64,000 bases of DNA from Clostridia bacterium (GCA_017407325.1 JAFQWV010000020.1:1-64000); one strand, 5' to 3'. Positions 33,907 through 44,121 are shown, numbered from the stretch's first letter. Program-made: numbers and translations. The notes: generated by a model from the sequence alone, not told the origin.

Positions 33907-36537
33907 ATGGAAATGCAGAAGAATTACAATCCACAGGAATTTGAAGGAAGAATATACAAGGATTGGGAAGAAAAAGGTTATTTTACAGCTACTCCAAACG
34001 ATAAAAAAATACCTTTTACTATCGTTATCCCACCTCCAAATATTACCGGTCAACTTCACATCGGTCACGCGCTTGACGAAACTTTACAAGACAGTATCAT
34101 TCGTTTTAAGCGTATGCAAGGATATGAAGCGCTTTGGCTTCCGGGAACCGACCACGCGTCTATCGCAACCGAAGTTAAAATCGTTGAAATGCTTAAAAGT
34201 GAAGGTATTTCAAAAGAAGAACTCGGCCGCGAAGGCTTTTTAAAGCGCGCTTGGCAGTGGAAAGAGCAATACGGTGGTAGAATCGTTGAACAATTAAAAA
34301 GACTCGGCTCTTCTTGCGACTGGACTAAACTTGCGTTCACAATGGACGAAAGATGTTCTCGCGCGGTTAGAGAAGTTTTCGTAAACCTTTATGAAAAGGG
34401 GTTAATCTATCAAGGCTCTAAAATTATCAATTGGTGTCCTTGCTGTAAGACGGCTTTATCTGATGCAGAAGTAGAATATTCTGAAGAAGATTCATATTTC
34501 TGGCACATTCGTTACCCCGTTAAAGGCGAACCGGATAGATTTGTCGTTGTTGCAACTACTCGTCCTGAAACTATGTTTGGTGACACTGCGGTTGCAGTTA
34601 ACCCAAACGACGATAGATATAAAGATTTAATCGGAAAAACTCTTATTTTACCACTTGTTAACAAGGAAATTCCTGTTGTAAGCGACGATTACGTAGATCT
34701 TGAGTTTGGTACAGGTTGCGTTAAAATTACGCCTGCGCACGACCCGAACGACTTTGAAGTTGGTCTTAGACACAACCTTGAAGTTATTCGCGTTATGAAC
34801 GATGACGGTACGATGAACGAACTTAGCGGTCGTTACAACGGTATGGATCGTTTTGAATGTCGTAAAAGAGTTATTGAAGACTTAAATTACATTGGTTTAC
34901 TTGAAAAATTCGAGCCACACAAGCATAACGTAGGTCATTGCTACCGTTGTAAAAATTCGGTTGAACCAATCGTTTCAAAACAATGGTTCGTTAAAATGGA
35001 AGAGCTTGCTAAGCCTGCTATTGAAGTTGTAAAAAACAACTCAATTAAGTTTACTCCTGAAAGATTTACTAAAATATACTACAACTGGATGGAAAACATT
35101 AAAGACTGGTGCATTTCCCGTCAACTTTGGTGGGGACACAGAATCCCTGTTTGGTACTGTCCTGACTGTGGCGAGGTTATGGTTGTTAAAGAAGATCCAA
35201 CTTCATGCAGAAAATGTGGTTCTACTAAGATTTATCAAGACGAAGACGTTTTAGATACTTGGTTCAGTTCTGCGCTTTGGCCGTTCTCAACACTTGGTTA
35301 TCCAGAAATGACTCCAGAATTAAAATACTTCTATCCAACTGACGTTTTAGTTACAGGCTACGATATTATTTTCTTCTGGGTAGCTAGAATGATATTCAGC
35401 GGTCTTGAACATATGAAGCGCATTCCGTTTAAGTCTGTACTTATTCACGGAATAGTTCGTGACGATCAAGGCAGAAAGATGAGTAAGTCGCTCGGAAACG
35501 GTATCGACCCACTTAAAGTTATTGATGAATATGGTGCAGACACTTTGAGATTTTCACTTTTAAGTGGTGTAGCACAGGGTAGTGATATAAGATTTTCTAA
35601 GGAAAAATGCGAAAGTTCGAGAAACTTTATCAATAAAATGTGGAACGCGTCCCGTTTCGTTCTTATGAATGCAGAAGGTATTGAAGTTTTACCTCTTGAA
35701 AAATGCAAGCTTAACGTTTGCGATAAATGGATTTTGTCTAAGCTTAATTCTTGCATCAAAAACGTAACTTTAAGCATGGAAAAATTCGATTTAGGCGTTG
35801 CTTTATCTGAAGTTCACGACTTTATGTGGTATGATTTCTGCGACTGGTATATCGAGCTTACTAAAACGGCTCTTTACGGCGAAAATCAGGTTGTAAAGCA
35901 AAATACAGTAAGCGTATTAATTTACGTTTTATCTGAAACATTAAAGCTTTTACATCCGTTTATTCCGTTCGTTACTGAAGAAATTTACCAAAATTTACCT
36001 AATACAACTCAAAGTATTATGGTAAGTCAATACCCTAAATATAATACAAGAAAAACTTACAAGAAAGACCTTGAAAAAATGAATTCGGTTATGGATATTA
36101 TTAAGGCTGTTAGAGCAATTAAGGTTCAAACTGGTGCACCGAACTCTAAAAAGGTTGATTTATTAGTTGTAACAAACAACCAAAAACTTGTAAAAGATAC
36201 TCAAAATTATATTCAAAAACTTGCTGGTGTTAATGAAATTAAGTTCGTTTCATCTAAACAAGAAATAAATGAAAAAGTTGTTTCGCAAATTCTAAATGGC
36301 TTCGAAATTTATATTCCACTTGGCGAACTCGTTGATATCTCTAAGGAAATTGAAAGACTTAAATCAGAATTACAGTCTGTTGAAGGGGAAATCGCGCGCG
36401 CGGAAGGTAAACTTAAAAACGAAGGATTTATCTCTAAAGCACCTAAGAATTTAGTTGACGCTGAAAAGCAAAAACTCGAAAAATACCTTGGATTAAAAGC
36501 AAAAATTATGCTAAATTTAAAGGAGTATGAGTCTTAA
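33907..36537 (+). CDS. valS: Valyl-tRNA synthetase
   Basis: 876 residues. Class I motifs [14 protein letters not shown] and [10 protein letters not shown] (~522-531); the CP1 editing domain contains [13 protein letters not shown]; a zinc-type pair CPDCGE and CRKCGS lies near 420-440; the C-terminal coiled coil (last ~65 residues, [23 protein letters not shown]) binds tRNA. Charges tRNA-Val and edits mischarged Thr. Ribosome-binding site AAGGAA. Confidence 0.98.
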   Translation: MEMQKNYNPQEFEGRIYKDWEEKGYFTATPNDKKIPFTIVIPPPNITGQLHIGHALDETLQDSIIRFKRMQGYEALWLPGTDHASIATEVKIVEMLKSEGISKEELGREGFLKRAWQWKEQYGGRIVEQLKRLGSSCDWTKLAFTMDERCSRAVREVFVNLYEKGLIYQGSKIINWCPCCKTALSDAEVEYSEEDSYFWHIRYPVKGEPDRFVVVATTRPETMFGDTAVAVNPNDDRYKDLIGKTLILPLVNKEIPVVSDDYVDLEFGTGCVKITPAHDPNDFEVGLRHNLEVIRVMNDDGTMNELSGRYNGMDRFECRKRVIEDLNYIGLLEKFEPHKHNVGHCYRCKNSVEPIVSKQWFVKMEELAKPAIEVVKNNSIKFTPERFTKIYYNWMENIKDWCISRQLWWGHRIPVWYCPDCGEVMVVKEDPTSCRKCGSTKIYQDEDVLDTWFSSALWPFSTLGYPEMTPELKYFYPTDVLVTGYDIIFFWVARMIFSGLEHMKRIPFKSVLIHGIVRDDQGRKMSKSLGNGIDPLKVIDEYGADTLRFSLLSGVAQGSDIRFSKEKCESSRNFINKMWNASRFVLMNAEGIEVLPLEKCKLNVCDKWILSKLNSCIKNVTLSMEKFDLGVALSEVHDFMWYDFCDWYIELTKTALYGENQVVKQNTVSVLIYVLSETLKLLHPFIPFVTEEIYQNLPNTTQSIMVSQYPKYNTRKTYKKDLEKMNSVMDIIKAVRAIKVQTGAPNSKKVDLLVVTNNQKLVKDTQNYIQKLAGVNEIKFVSSKQEINEKVVSQILNGFEIYIPLGELVDISKEIERLKSELQSVEGEIARAEGKLKNEGFISKAPKNLVDAEKQKLEKYLGLKAKIMLNLKEYES

Positions 36538-36554
36538 TTTCGACTTAGGGTTAA

Positions 36555-38204
36555 ATGAAAAATAAAAACAAACTTATCGTAAGATTTTTAGGCGGTGTAG
36601 GTGAAATCGGTAAAAATATGACTGCGCTAGAATATGGCAAAGACATTATCGTTATTGATTGTGGTTTAACTTTCCCGTCGCAAGATATGCCCGGAATAGA
36701 TTTAGTTATTCCGGACACGTCTTATCTTTTAGCAAACAAAGATAGAATTCGTGGCTTAGTCTTAACTCACGGTCACGAAGATCATATCGGCGCATTACCT
36801 TACTTTTTAAAAGACGTGAACGTTCCTGTTTATGGAACGAAGTTAACTTTAAGCCTTGCTGAAGCAAAGCTTAAAGAAATGAAATTATCTGGTTATAAAT
36901 TAAAAGCAGTTACGCCGTCATCAAGAATTAATTTAGGTGCTTTTAACGTTGAATTTATCAACGTAAATCACTCTATCGCAGGTGCGTGCGCGCTTTCAAT
37001 AACGACACCGGTTGGTGTTATAGTTCACTCTGGCGATTTCAAAATTGATTTAACACCTATAAACGGAGAGCTTATGGACATGACAAGGCTTTCTGAAATA
37101 GGCAAAAAAGGCGTTTTACTTTTGATGTGCGAGTCTACTAACGTAGAACGTGAAGGCTATACCTTAAGTGAACGAGTAGTAGGTGAAACGTTTGATAGAA
37201 TTTTTGCCGATAACGCAAAAAAGCGCATTATTATTGCAACATTTTCTAGCAACGTTCACAGAATTCAGCAGATTTTAAATCTTTCTTCAAAATACAAAAG
37301 AAAGGTTGCAATTAGCGGTAGAAGTATGCTGAACGTTACTGAAGCTGCGCAAAAAATTAATGAATTAAAAATACCAGAAGGTATTTTGGTTGATATCGAC
37401 AAAACAAAAAATATACCTGATAAGGAATTAGTTATTATTTGCACCGGCTCTCAAGGTGAACCGATGAGTGCGCTTACAAGAATGGCATCAGACGATTATC
37501 CACAAGTAAAGCTTACCAAAAACGACACGATAATCATTTCTGCAAATATGATTCCGGGAAATGAAAAAAGCATTTTCCAAGTAATTAACAACCTTTATAA
37601 AAAAGGCGCAGAAGTTTTATATCAATCACTTGAAAAAATTCACGTATCCGGTCACGCTTGTCAAGAAGAACTCAAAATCTTCCATTCTTTGATTAAACCT
37701 AAGTTTTTCATTCCTGTTCACGGCGAATATCGTCATTTATATAAGCACGTTCGTCTTGCGAAAGAAATGGGATTAAAAGATCACCAAGTTATGATTACAG
37801 AAGTGGGCGATTCTATTGAGTTGACTTCAAAAACAATGCGTAAAATCGAAAAATTCCCGTCTGGAACGCGCTTTGTTGACGGTTTAAGTATTGACGACGA
37901 CGAAACGATTGTTCGCGACAGAGTTCATATGGCTGAAGACGGAATCATAGTCGTACACTGTTGCATTTCATTAACTTCGCGTCAAATCGTTGGTAGACCT
38001 GACTTGATTGTTAAAGGTTTTATTGCGAGTGAAGAACAGATTGAACAAATTAAAATAATCGTTGAAAATACGCTTTCTTCCTACGATTTAAAAAGCGTTG
38101 ATAAACGCGAAGTAAGAAGTCAAATAAGAAGAAATATTAAAAAGTATATAACTAAAAAGACTAAAAACAGTCCTATGATTTTACCTTTTATAACGGAAGT
38201 ATAA
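36555..38204 (+). CDS. rnj: Ribonuclease J
   Basis: 549 residues. A metallo-beta-lactamase/beta-CASP exo- and endoribonuclease that degrades and matures RNA from the 5' end. Zinc motif H72-G-H74-E-D76-H77 (THGHEDHIGAL), then HSGDFK, the beta-CASP region with ISGRSMLNV, CTGSQGEPMSAL and HVSGHACQEE, and the C-terminal domain. Full length. Whether RNase J1 or J2 cannot be decided, but the catalytic residues are intact. The stop shares a base with the next ATG. Confidence 0.95.
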   Translation: MKNKNKLIVRFLGGVGEIGKNMTALEYGKDIIVIDCGLTFPSQDMPGIDLVIPDTSYLLANKDRIRGLVLTHGHEDHIGALPYFLKDVNVPVYGTKLTLSLAEAKLKEMKLSGYKLKAVTPSSRINLGAFNVEFINVNHSIAGACALSITTPVGVIVHSGDFKIDLTPINGELMDMTRLSEIGKKGVLLLMCESTNVEREGYTLSERVVGETFDRIFADNAKKRIIIATFSSNVHRIQQILNLSSKYKRKVAISGRSMLNVTEAAQKINELKIPEGILVDIDKTKNIPDKELVIICTGSQGEPMSALTRMASDDYPQVKLTKNDTIIISANMIPGNEKSIFQVINNLYKKGAEVLYQSLEKIHVSGHACQEELKIFHSLIKPKFFIPVHGEYRHLYKHVRLAKEMGLKDHQVMITEVGDSIELTSKTMRKIEKFPSGTRFVDGLSIDDDETIVRDRVHMAEDGIIVVHCCISLTSRQIVGRPDLIVKGFIASEEQIEQIKIIVENTLSSYDLKSVDKREVRSQIRRNIKKYITKKTKNSPMILPFITEV

Positions 38205-38818
38205 TGTTAATTAATTTTAATTCACAACCTAAAATCCCTGAAAAAATCACTAAAATGCGTATTGAATATAAAAATAGCGGTATTCCTACCATTTTAGATG
38301 ATTCTCTAAATTTGCTACTTCTTACCTTGCAGATTAAAAAGCCTAAAAAAATATTAGAAATAGGCACTGCAACAGGTATGAGTGGTATTAGTATGCTTTA
38401 TACTTGTCCCGATGCAGTTTTGACTACTTTAGAAAAAGACGAAGAAAGCTATTTTGAAGCAAAGAAGAATTTTAAAGAGAGTAAAATTGACGATAAAATA
38501 ACGCAATATTTAGGTGATGCAGGCGAAATTTTAAACTTTTTAGACGGTGAATTTGACTTTATATTCCTTGATGGACCTAAAGCGCGTTACATTGACTATT
38601 TGCCCGATATTATAAGACTTTTATCAAAAGGTGGCGTACTTTTTGCTGACAACGTTCTATTTCGTGGATATATCGACGGAAGTAAAGAATGTCCAAAGTC
38701 AGATAGAACAATTCTTAGAAACTTAAGAAAATTTATTAACACATTAACTGAAAACAACGACTTTGTAACTAACGTATTAAACGTAGGAGATGGAATTTTA
38801 ATTTCGTATAAATTATGA
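38204..38818 (+). CDS. trmR: O-methyltransferase, likely tRNA 5-hydroxyuridine methyltransferase TrmR
   Basis: 204 residues of a class I SAM methyltransferase: KILEIGTATGMSGISML (SAM site), TLEKDEESYFEAKKNF, DFIFLDGPKARYIDYLP and FADNVLFRG are the YrrM/TrmR-COMT pattern. In B. subtilis TrmR converts 5-hydroxyuridine-34 to 5-methoxyuridine. The next gene is a U32 protein of the TrhP type, which makes the hydroxyuridine, so the pair supports the call. Confidence 0.85.
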   Translation: MLINFNSQPKIPEKITKMRIEYKNSGIPTILDDSLNLLLLTLQIKKPKKILEIGTATGMSGISMLYTCPDAVLTTLEKDEESYFEAKKNFKESKIDDKITQYLGDAGEILNFLDGEFDFIFLDGPKARYIDYLPDIIRLLSKGGVLFADNVLFRGYIDGSKECPKSDRTILRNLRKFINTLTENNDFVTNVLNVGDGILISYKL

Positions 38819-40032
38819 AAAAACTTGAACTTTTAGCGCCTTGTGGCAATTTTTCAAAACTTAAAACTGCCCTTTATTACGGCGCAGATGCTGTATACGT
38901 TGGTGGAAAAGCTTTTTCGCTTAGAACTTTTGCAGATAATTTCACTATTGACGAGCTTCGTGATGCCGTAAAGTACACACACGACCGTGGAAAGAGAATT
39001 TATATTACCGCAAATATTTATGCTAAAAACAGCGATTTCGAGAGTGCAAAAGAATATTTTAAAAAGTTAGATGAAATTGGCGTAGATGCAATAATTATTT
39101 CAGATCCCGGTTTATTCGTTATCGCAAAGGAATACGCGCCCAATACTGACTTACACATCTCAACCCAAGCAAACACCTTAAACAAGTATTCGGCAAAATT
39201 TTGGGCTGATTTAGGGGCTAAGAGAATAATTTTAGCTAGAGAGTTATCCTTAGCAGAAATTAAAGAAATTCGCGAATATTTAGACGATAGTATTGAACTT
39301 GAAGCCTTCGTTCACGGCGCAATGTGTATATCGTACAGTGGAAGATGCTTGCTTTCAGATTATTTCTCTAACAGAAGCTCTAACCGTGGTGCTTGTGTTC
39401 AAGCATGTAGATGGAACTATGAAATAAGAGAAAAATCTTCTAACGGTGAATTTTACGAAATAAGTGAAGACGAAAGGGGAACTTATATATTAAACAGTAA
39501 AGATTTAAACCTTATAAACTACTTAGACGAAGTTTCTAAATCTGGTGTATGTTCGTTTAAAATTGAAGGCAGAATGAAAAGCGAATATTACCTTGCAACC
39601 ATTATAAACGCATACAGAAAAGCGATTGACAGTTATTTAGAATTAGGCTCAAAATATAAGGAAAATTCTTTGTTTTTAAACGAAGTTATGAAAACAAATC
39701 ACCGTGCATTCACGACTGCATACTGTCTTAGCAATAACTCTGAAACAGTAAATTATGACGATACGCAATCTGTTGGTGAAAGAACGTTTATAGCTTTAGT
39801 TCTTGGATATGATAAGGAGAAAAAGCTTGCAAAAGTTGAAATGCGTAATCGCTTTAAAATAGGCGATAAATTAGAGATTTTATCTCCAAATTCTTATCAT
39901 AATAAAGTAATTGACGTAAATGAAATGTTTGACGAGAATTTTGCGCAAGTTGAAGATGCAAAAAAAGTTCAACAAATTTTATTTATTAAAACAGAAATTG
40001 AACTTTCAGAAGGTGACATATTAAGAAAGTAA
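38815..40032 (+). CDS. trhP: U32-family protein, likely tRNA uridine hydroxylation protein TrhP
   Basis: 405 residues. LELLAPCGNFSKLKTALYYGADAVYVGG at the start, HISTQANTLN, and the cysteine cluster GAMCISYSGRCLLSDYF...CVQACRW of the U32 family. TrhP proteins work with prephenate and an iron-sulfur centre to hydroxylate U34 of several tRNAs. It overlaps trmR by 4 bases, as in the B. subtilis yrrMNO arrangement, but here only one U32 gene is present. Confidence 0.85.
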   Translation: MKKLELLAPCGNFSKLKTALYYGADAVYVGGKAFSLRTFADNFTIDELRDAVKYTHDRGKRIYITANIYAKNSDFESAKEYFKKLDEIGVDAIIISDPGLFVIAKEYAPNTDLHISTQANTLNKYSAKFWADLGAKRIILARELSLAEIKEIREYLDDSIELEAFVHGAMCISYSGRCLLSDYFSNRSSNRGACVQACRWNYEIREKSSNGEFYEISEDERGTYILNSKDLNLINYLDEVSKSGVCSFKIEGRMKSEYYLATIINAYRKAIDSYLELGSKYKENSLFLNEVMKTNHRAFTTAYCLSNNSETVNYDDTQSVGERTFIALVLGYDKEKKLAKVEMRNRFKIGDKLEILSPNSYHNKVIDVNEMFDENFAQVEDAKKVQQILFIKTEIELSEGDILRK

Positions 40033-40056
40033 TAATTAAAAGAAATTTGTCATAAA

Positions 40057-40074
40057 TTTACCCAAAGGGGTAAA
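40057..40074 (+). promoter_or_regulatory. Hairpin sequestering the ribosome-binding site of the sigK-like gene
   Basis: TTTACCC (40057-40063), loop AAAG, GGGTAAA (40068-40074): a perfect 7-bp stem. The AAAGGGG Shine-Dalgarno (10 bases before the ATG) is inside it. Confidence 0.6.
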
Positions 40075-40080
40075 CGTAAA

Positions 40081-40773
40081 ATGCTTGATTTTCTTTTATT
40101 TATTCTAGGAAAATGTATCTTTTTCTGTTCGTCAATAGGAGGAGATAGTTTTCCAAAACCATTAACTTCGGAAAAAGAAGCCGAGTGCTTAATAAAAATG
40201 CAAAACGGCGACAAAGAAGCGAGAGATTTACTTATTAAACACAATCTTAGACTTGTTGCACATATTGTCAAAAAATATCAAGGTGTTGAAGATAGTGAAG
40301 ACTTAATTTCAGTAGGAACTATCGGTCTTATTAAGGCTATTAACACCTTCAAGCCAAACAAGGGAACTAGTTTATCAACCTACACTTCTCGTTGTATCGA
40401 AAATGAGATTTTAATGCTTATAAGAGCAAACAAAAAGTACAAAAATACAGTTTCTCTTTCAGATGCGGTTGGTGTTGATAAAGACGGCAACGAATTAACT
40501 TTAATAGACCTACTTTTTGAAAATGACGACGAAGTTATTGAAAAAGTTGAAAAATCCATATCAAAAGGCAGATTTTTAAGCATTTTGAAAGAGAAGTTAA
40601 GCGATAGAGAGTATAAGGTTTTAGTTCTTAGATACGGACTTAAAGGTAATACACCGCTTGCGCAAAGAGAAGTTGCTTCGCTTATGAAAATTTCAAGGTC
40701 GTACATATCACGCATTGAGAAAAAAGCTATCGAAAAACTTAGATGCGAAATAAAAAAAAGCGACTTTTATTAA
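40081..40773 (+). CDS. sigK: RNA polymerase sigma factor, SigK-like with pro-sequence
   Basis: 230 residues. The first ~20 residues (LDFLLFILGKCIFF) form a hydrophobic pro-sequence, as in pro-sigma-K, followed by FPKPLTSEKEAECL. Region 2 has HNLRLVAHIVKKY and DLISVGTIGLIKAINTF; region 4 has the helix-turn-helix REVASLMKISRSYISRIEKKA. SigK drives late mother-cell sporulation genes in Bacilli; clostridial versions vary. The gene is uninterrupted (no skin element). A hairpin hides its ribosome-binding site. Confidence 0.88.
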   Translation: MLDFLLFILGKCIFFCSSIGGDSFPKPLTSEKEAECLIKMQNGDKEARDLLIKHNLRLVAHIVKKYQGVEDSEDLISVGTIGLIKAINTFKPNKGTSLSTYTSRCIENEILMLIRANKKYKNTVSLSDAVGVDKDGNELTLIDLLFENDDEVIEKVEKSISKGRFLSILKEKLSDREYKVLVLRYGLKGNTPLAQREVASLMKISRSYISRIEKKAIEKLRCEIKKSDFY

Positions 40774-40774
40774 T

Positions 40775-41575
40775 ATGGAAAACTTAAATTTCACTTTTAT
40801 TTCTGGGGCAACGGGGGGCTTAGGTTCACAGTTTGCTATAAGCTTAGCAACGCAAGGCAAAAACTTATTTTTAACTGCCAGAAGTGATGAAAAATTAAAT
40901 ATACTTTCCGATAAACTAAAGGAAATATCGCCAAATATAACCGTTTTAAAATTTGCGTGCGATTTAACAAATTCTGAAAACAGACAAGAAATGTTTGATT
41001 ATATTAAAGAAAATGACGTAAAGTTTGATGCGCTTATTAACGTGGCTGGGGCAGATATTCAAAAAACATTTTTACAATATACAGAAGAAAAATTAACTTT
41101 TCAGACAAGAGTTTTATTTGAAGGTACAATTTCAATTACGAGATATTTATTATCTATTAGTCCAAACGGCTTAAAAATACTGACTATTTCAAGTATTTGT
41201 GGCACGTTACCAATACCATATTTTGCAATATATTCAGCACAAAAATCGGCTTTAGTTACTTTTTTTGATGCGTTAAGATACGAACTTAAAAAGGATAAAC
41301 GATTTACTGTTACGACAATTCTTCCGGGCTCAATTCCGACTCGACCTGATATTATTGAAGATATTAAAAAACAAGGTTTAACAGGAAAATTATCTCAAAA
41401 ATCGCCTGAATATATCGTAAAAAAGAGTTTAAAAGCATTAGATAATAGAAAGAAAAACTATATTCCCGGATTTTACAATAAAGTAGTTAATTTCTTTCAA
41501 AAAATAACGCCTAAATTTATTAAAATAAAAATAATCGCAAGTAAATTTTCTAATAAAGAAAAAGATGCGTTTTAG
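40775..41575 (+). CDS. Short-chain dehydrogenase/reductase
   Basis: 266 residues. NAD(P)-binding SGATGGLGSQFA at the N-terminus, the NVAGAD turn, catalytic Ser in TISSICG, and YSAQKSAL (YxxxK). The closest general group is the DltE/YqjQ-like classical SDRs. Substrate unknown. It starts two bases after the sigK-like stop and has no clear ribosome-binding site, so translation is probably coupled. Five bases upstream of thyA is its own AGGAG. Confidence 0.88.
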   Translation: MENLNFTFISGATGGLGSQFAISLATQGKNLFLTARSDEKLNILSDKLKEISPNITVLKFACDLTNSENRQEMFDYIKENDVKFDALINVAGADIQKTFLQYTEEKLTFQTRVLFEGTISITRYLLSISPNGLKILTISSICGTLPIPYFAIYSAQKSALVTFFDALRYELKKDKRFTVTTILPGSIPTRPDIIEDIKKQGLTGKLSQKSPEYIVKKSLKALDNRKKNYIPGFYNKVVNFFQKITPKFIKIKIIASKFSNKEKDAF

Positions 41576-41584
41576 GAGATACTT

Positions 41585-42415
41585 ATGAGCTACGCTGATA
41601 AAGTTTTTATTGAAAATTGCAAAGATATCATTGAAAACGGAACTTGGGACAAAGATCAACAGGTTCGTCCACATTGGGCAGACGGAACGCCAGCACATAC
41701 CGTCAAAAAGTTCGGTATTGTCAACAGATATGATTTATCTAAAGAATTTCCTATTTTAACGATTAGAAAGACGTTTTTTAAGTCTGCAGTAGATGAAATT
41801 TTGTGGATTTGGCAAAAAAAGTCTAATAACGTCAAAGATTTAAATTCTCATATTTGGGACAGTTGGGCAGACGAAACAGGCTCTATCGGTAAAGCGTACG
41901 GCTATCAACTAGCAATTAAGCACAAGTATAAAGAAGGTGAGTTTGACCAAGTTGACAGAGTTTTATTTGACCTTAAAAATAATCCGTCGTCAAGAAGAAT
42001 TCTAACGAATATCTACAATTTTGAAGATTTGCACGCAATGCATTTATATCCTTGCGCGTATTCTATGACTTTCAACGTAAGTGGAAATAAGCTTAACGGA
42101 ATTTTAAATCAACGCTCGAACGATATGGTCGTTGCAAATAATTGGAACGTGGTTCAGTATGCAGTACTTTTAATGATGTTTGCACAAGTTTCAAATCTTG
42201 AAGCTGGCGAATTAGTTCACGTTATAAGTGATGCTCACATTTACGACAGACATATTCCAGCACTTGAAAAAGTGTTTAAAAACGAACAGTTTGATGCGCC
42301 TAAACTTATTATAAATAAGGATATAAAGAATTTCTACGACTTTACAGTAGACGATTTTGAGCTTGTTGATTATAAATCAACTCCACTAAATGTCAAGCTG
42401 GAGGTTGCAATCTAA
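41585..42415 (+). CDS. thyA: Thymidylate synthase
   Basis: 276 residues. Methylates dUMP with methylene-tetrahydrofolate. Catalytic C157 in LYPCAYSMTFNV, substrate motif NQRSNDMVVANNWNVVQYA, and SDAHIYDRHI. The CHxxxQF and GxPFN forms of many ThyA enzymes are replaced by CAYSMTF and ANNWN, a variant I have seen in other Firmicutes. It shares one base with folA (TAATG), so dTMP synthesis and folate recycling are coupled. Confidence 0.96.
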   Translation: MSYADKVFIENCKDIIENGTWDKDQQVRPHWADGTPAHTVKKFGIVNRYDLSKEFPILTIRKTFFKSAVDEILWIWQKKSNNVKDLNSHIWDSWADETGSIGKAYGYQLAIKHKYKEGEFDQVDRVLFDLKNNPSSRRILTNIYNFEDLHAMHLYPCAYSMTFNVSGNKLNGILNQRSNDMVVANNWNVVQYAVLLMMFAQVSNLEAGELVHVISDAHIYDRHIPALEKVFKNEQFDAPKLIINKDIKNFYDFTVDDFELVDYKSTPLNVKLEVAI

Positions 42416-42915
42416 TGAAATTAATAGTTGCCGTTGATAAAAATTGGGGTATCGGTAAAAAGAACGACTTGCTTTTCTCAATCCCACTTGATATGAAATT
42501 TTTTAGGGAAACTACTGCAAATAAAGTAGTAATTATGGGATATAACACGCTACTTTCGTTTCCAAACTCAAAACCGCTTAAAAACAGAGTAAATATCGTG
42601 CTTGCGCCAGAAGGCGTTGAAAGAGACGACTGCACGATTGTTCATACCTTAGACCAATTAAGACTTGCTTTAAAAGACTACAATACTAACGAAGTATTTG
42701 TTATAGGTGGTGCAATGTTTTATCGAACGATGTATCCATATTGCGACGAAGCTTACATTACAAGAGTTGACGCAGACGGCGAAGCTGAAGTATTTTTCGA
42801 TAATTTAGATTTACTTGATAATTGGACGAGAAATAATATCTCAGAAGTTTTAGAATCTAACGGATACTCACTTCAATTTACTTTGTACAAAAACTCAAAA
42901 CCACTGATTTTTTAA
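42415..42915 (+). CDS. folA: Dihydrofolate reductase
   Basis: 166 residues, standard length. AVDKNWGIGKKNDLLFSIPLDMKFFRETT at the start, VVIMGYNTLLSFP (NADPH), VFVIGGAMFYRTM and a C-terminal strand. The catalytic acid is the Asp in IPLDMKFF. Regenerates tetrahydrofolate from the dihydrofolate made by ThyA. Terminator follows. Confidence 0.95.
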   Translation: MKLIVAVDKNWGIGKKNDLLFSIPLDMKFFRETTANKVVIMGYNTLLSFPNSKPLKNRVNIVLAPEGVERDDCTIVHTLDQLRLALKDYNTNEVFVIGGAMFYRTMYPYCDEAYITRVDADGEAEVFFDNLDLLDNWTRNNISEVLESNGYSLQFTLYKNSKPLIF

Positions 42916-42928
42916 CGAAAATTCGACT

Positions 42929-42962
42929 TAAACCGAGTAATTTTTTAAACTCGGTTTTTTCT
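42929..42962 (+). terminator. folA terminator
   Basis: AAACCGAG / CTCGGTTT stem with a 12-base loop and a T6 run. Confidence 0.85.
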
Positions 42963-43007
42963 TTTATAAAAATAAAAATTTTTTACCAAAATTTTATATA
43001 AAAAATG

Positions 43008-43072
43008 TTGACAACGCGCATACTTTAGTGTAGAATATGTTTAGGTTAGCAGTCAAACACGTTGAGTGCTAA
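43008..43072 (+). promoter_or_regulatory. hrcA operon promoter with CIRCE operator
   Basis: TTGACA (43008-43013), 17 bases, TAGAAT (43031-43036). The CIRCE element covers 43046-43072: left arm TTAGCAGTC, 9-base spacer AAACACGTT, right arm GAGTGCTAA. The left arm differs from consensus TTAGCACTC at one base. HrcA binding here represses the operon at normal temperature. Confidence 0.95.
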
Positions 43073-43096
43073 CACTCTAAAAGGTGGTTTGCTAAA

Positions 43097-44116
43097 ATGG
43101 AATTGTCGGATAGAAAGAAAAAAATTCTTCAACTTGTTGTTAGCGATTACATTGAAACCGCCGTGCCTGTTTCTTCAAAAAGTTTGACTGAAAAGCATCT
43201 TACTAATCTTAGCTCTGCAACAGTCAGAAGCGAGCTTGCTGCACTTGAAGAGCTTGGCTATTTATCTCAACCTCACACGTCGGCTGGGCGCGTTCCGTCG
43301 ATTGATGCTTACAAGCTTTACGTAAGCGATTTGATGGTTAAGGATAATTTAAGTGTAAACGAGCTTGAATATATTAAGAAAATTTTCCTTGAAAACACAA
43401 ACGACGTAGAGCAGGTTATTAAGCAAACTGCAAAAGTTATAAGCGAGCTAACTTCGCTAACTTCTTTAGCCGTAACTTCTCACGATGAAAGCGAAAAGAT
43501 TAATAATATAAAGCTTTTTCGCTTTAAACCTGACGGTGCGCTCTTAATTATCGTAACGGATACTAAGCTTTTAAAAGATTCAGTCATAGAACTTTCTCAA
43601 GATATGAGCGATGATAGAATAGACGAAGCTAACGTATTGCTTGAAAGAATGTTTGTTGGAAAAACTTTTAAAGATATATGTAATTATAATTATAATTTAG
43701 ATGAAAGCTTCGAAAACTATAAATCTGTATTTTTAAAGGTTATTGATGCTCTTAAAGACTACGTCACCACGACTGACGACGTTATACTTGAAGGTCAAGA
43801 CAAAATCTTACAGCATCCTGAGTATGCTGACTTAGAAAAACTTAAAAAGTTTATGAGTGTCGTTACCAAAAAAGATAAGGTTATCAATCTTTTGTCAAAC
43901 GACGGTAGAGATATTAAAATCAACGTCAAAATTGGTACTGAAGGCTATGAAGAAATGCCGTCTGACTGCTCGGTCGTTTCTGCAACTTATTCGGTAGGTG
44001 GCGTAAAACTTGGAACTTACGGCGTAATAGGACCTGTCAGAATGGACTATGGTAAAGTTGTTGCCGTGTTAGAAAACGTTGGTAAAATCTTAGAAAATAT
44101 ATTGTCAAATAGGTAA
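43097..44116 (+). CDS. hrcA: Heat-inducible transcription repressor HrcA
   Basis: 339 residues. N-terminal winged helix (LSDRKKKILQLVVSDYI, SSATVRSELAALEELGYL, QPHTSAGRVPSIDAYKLYV), then the dimerisation domain ending in GPVRMDYGKVVAVLENVG. Binds CIRCE and is kept active by GroE in other species. First gene of the hrcA-grpE-dnaK-dnaJ operon. Confidence 0.97.
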   Translation: MELSDRKKKILQLVVSDYIETAVPVSSKSLTEKHLTNLSSATVRSELAALEELGYLSQPHTSAGRVPSIDAYKLYVSDLMVKDNLSVNELEYIKKIFLENTNDVEQVIKQTAKVISELTSLTSLAVTSHDESEKINNIKLFRFKPDGALLIIVTDTKLLKDSVIELSQDMSDDRIDEANVLLERMFVGKTFKDICNYNYNLDESFENYKSVFLKVIDALKDYVTTTDDVILEGQDKILQHPEYADLEKLKKFMSVVTKKDKVINLLSNDGRDIKINVKIGTEGYEEMPSDCSVVSATYSVGGVKLGTYGVIGPVRMDYGKVVAVLENVGKILENILSNR

Positions 44117-44121
44117 TAAAT

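Noticed and set aside
40081..40773. sigK interrupted by a skin element
   Set aside because: The reading frame is complete from pro-sequence to region 4, and no recombinase lies next to it.
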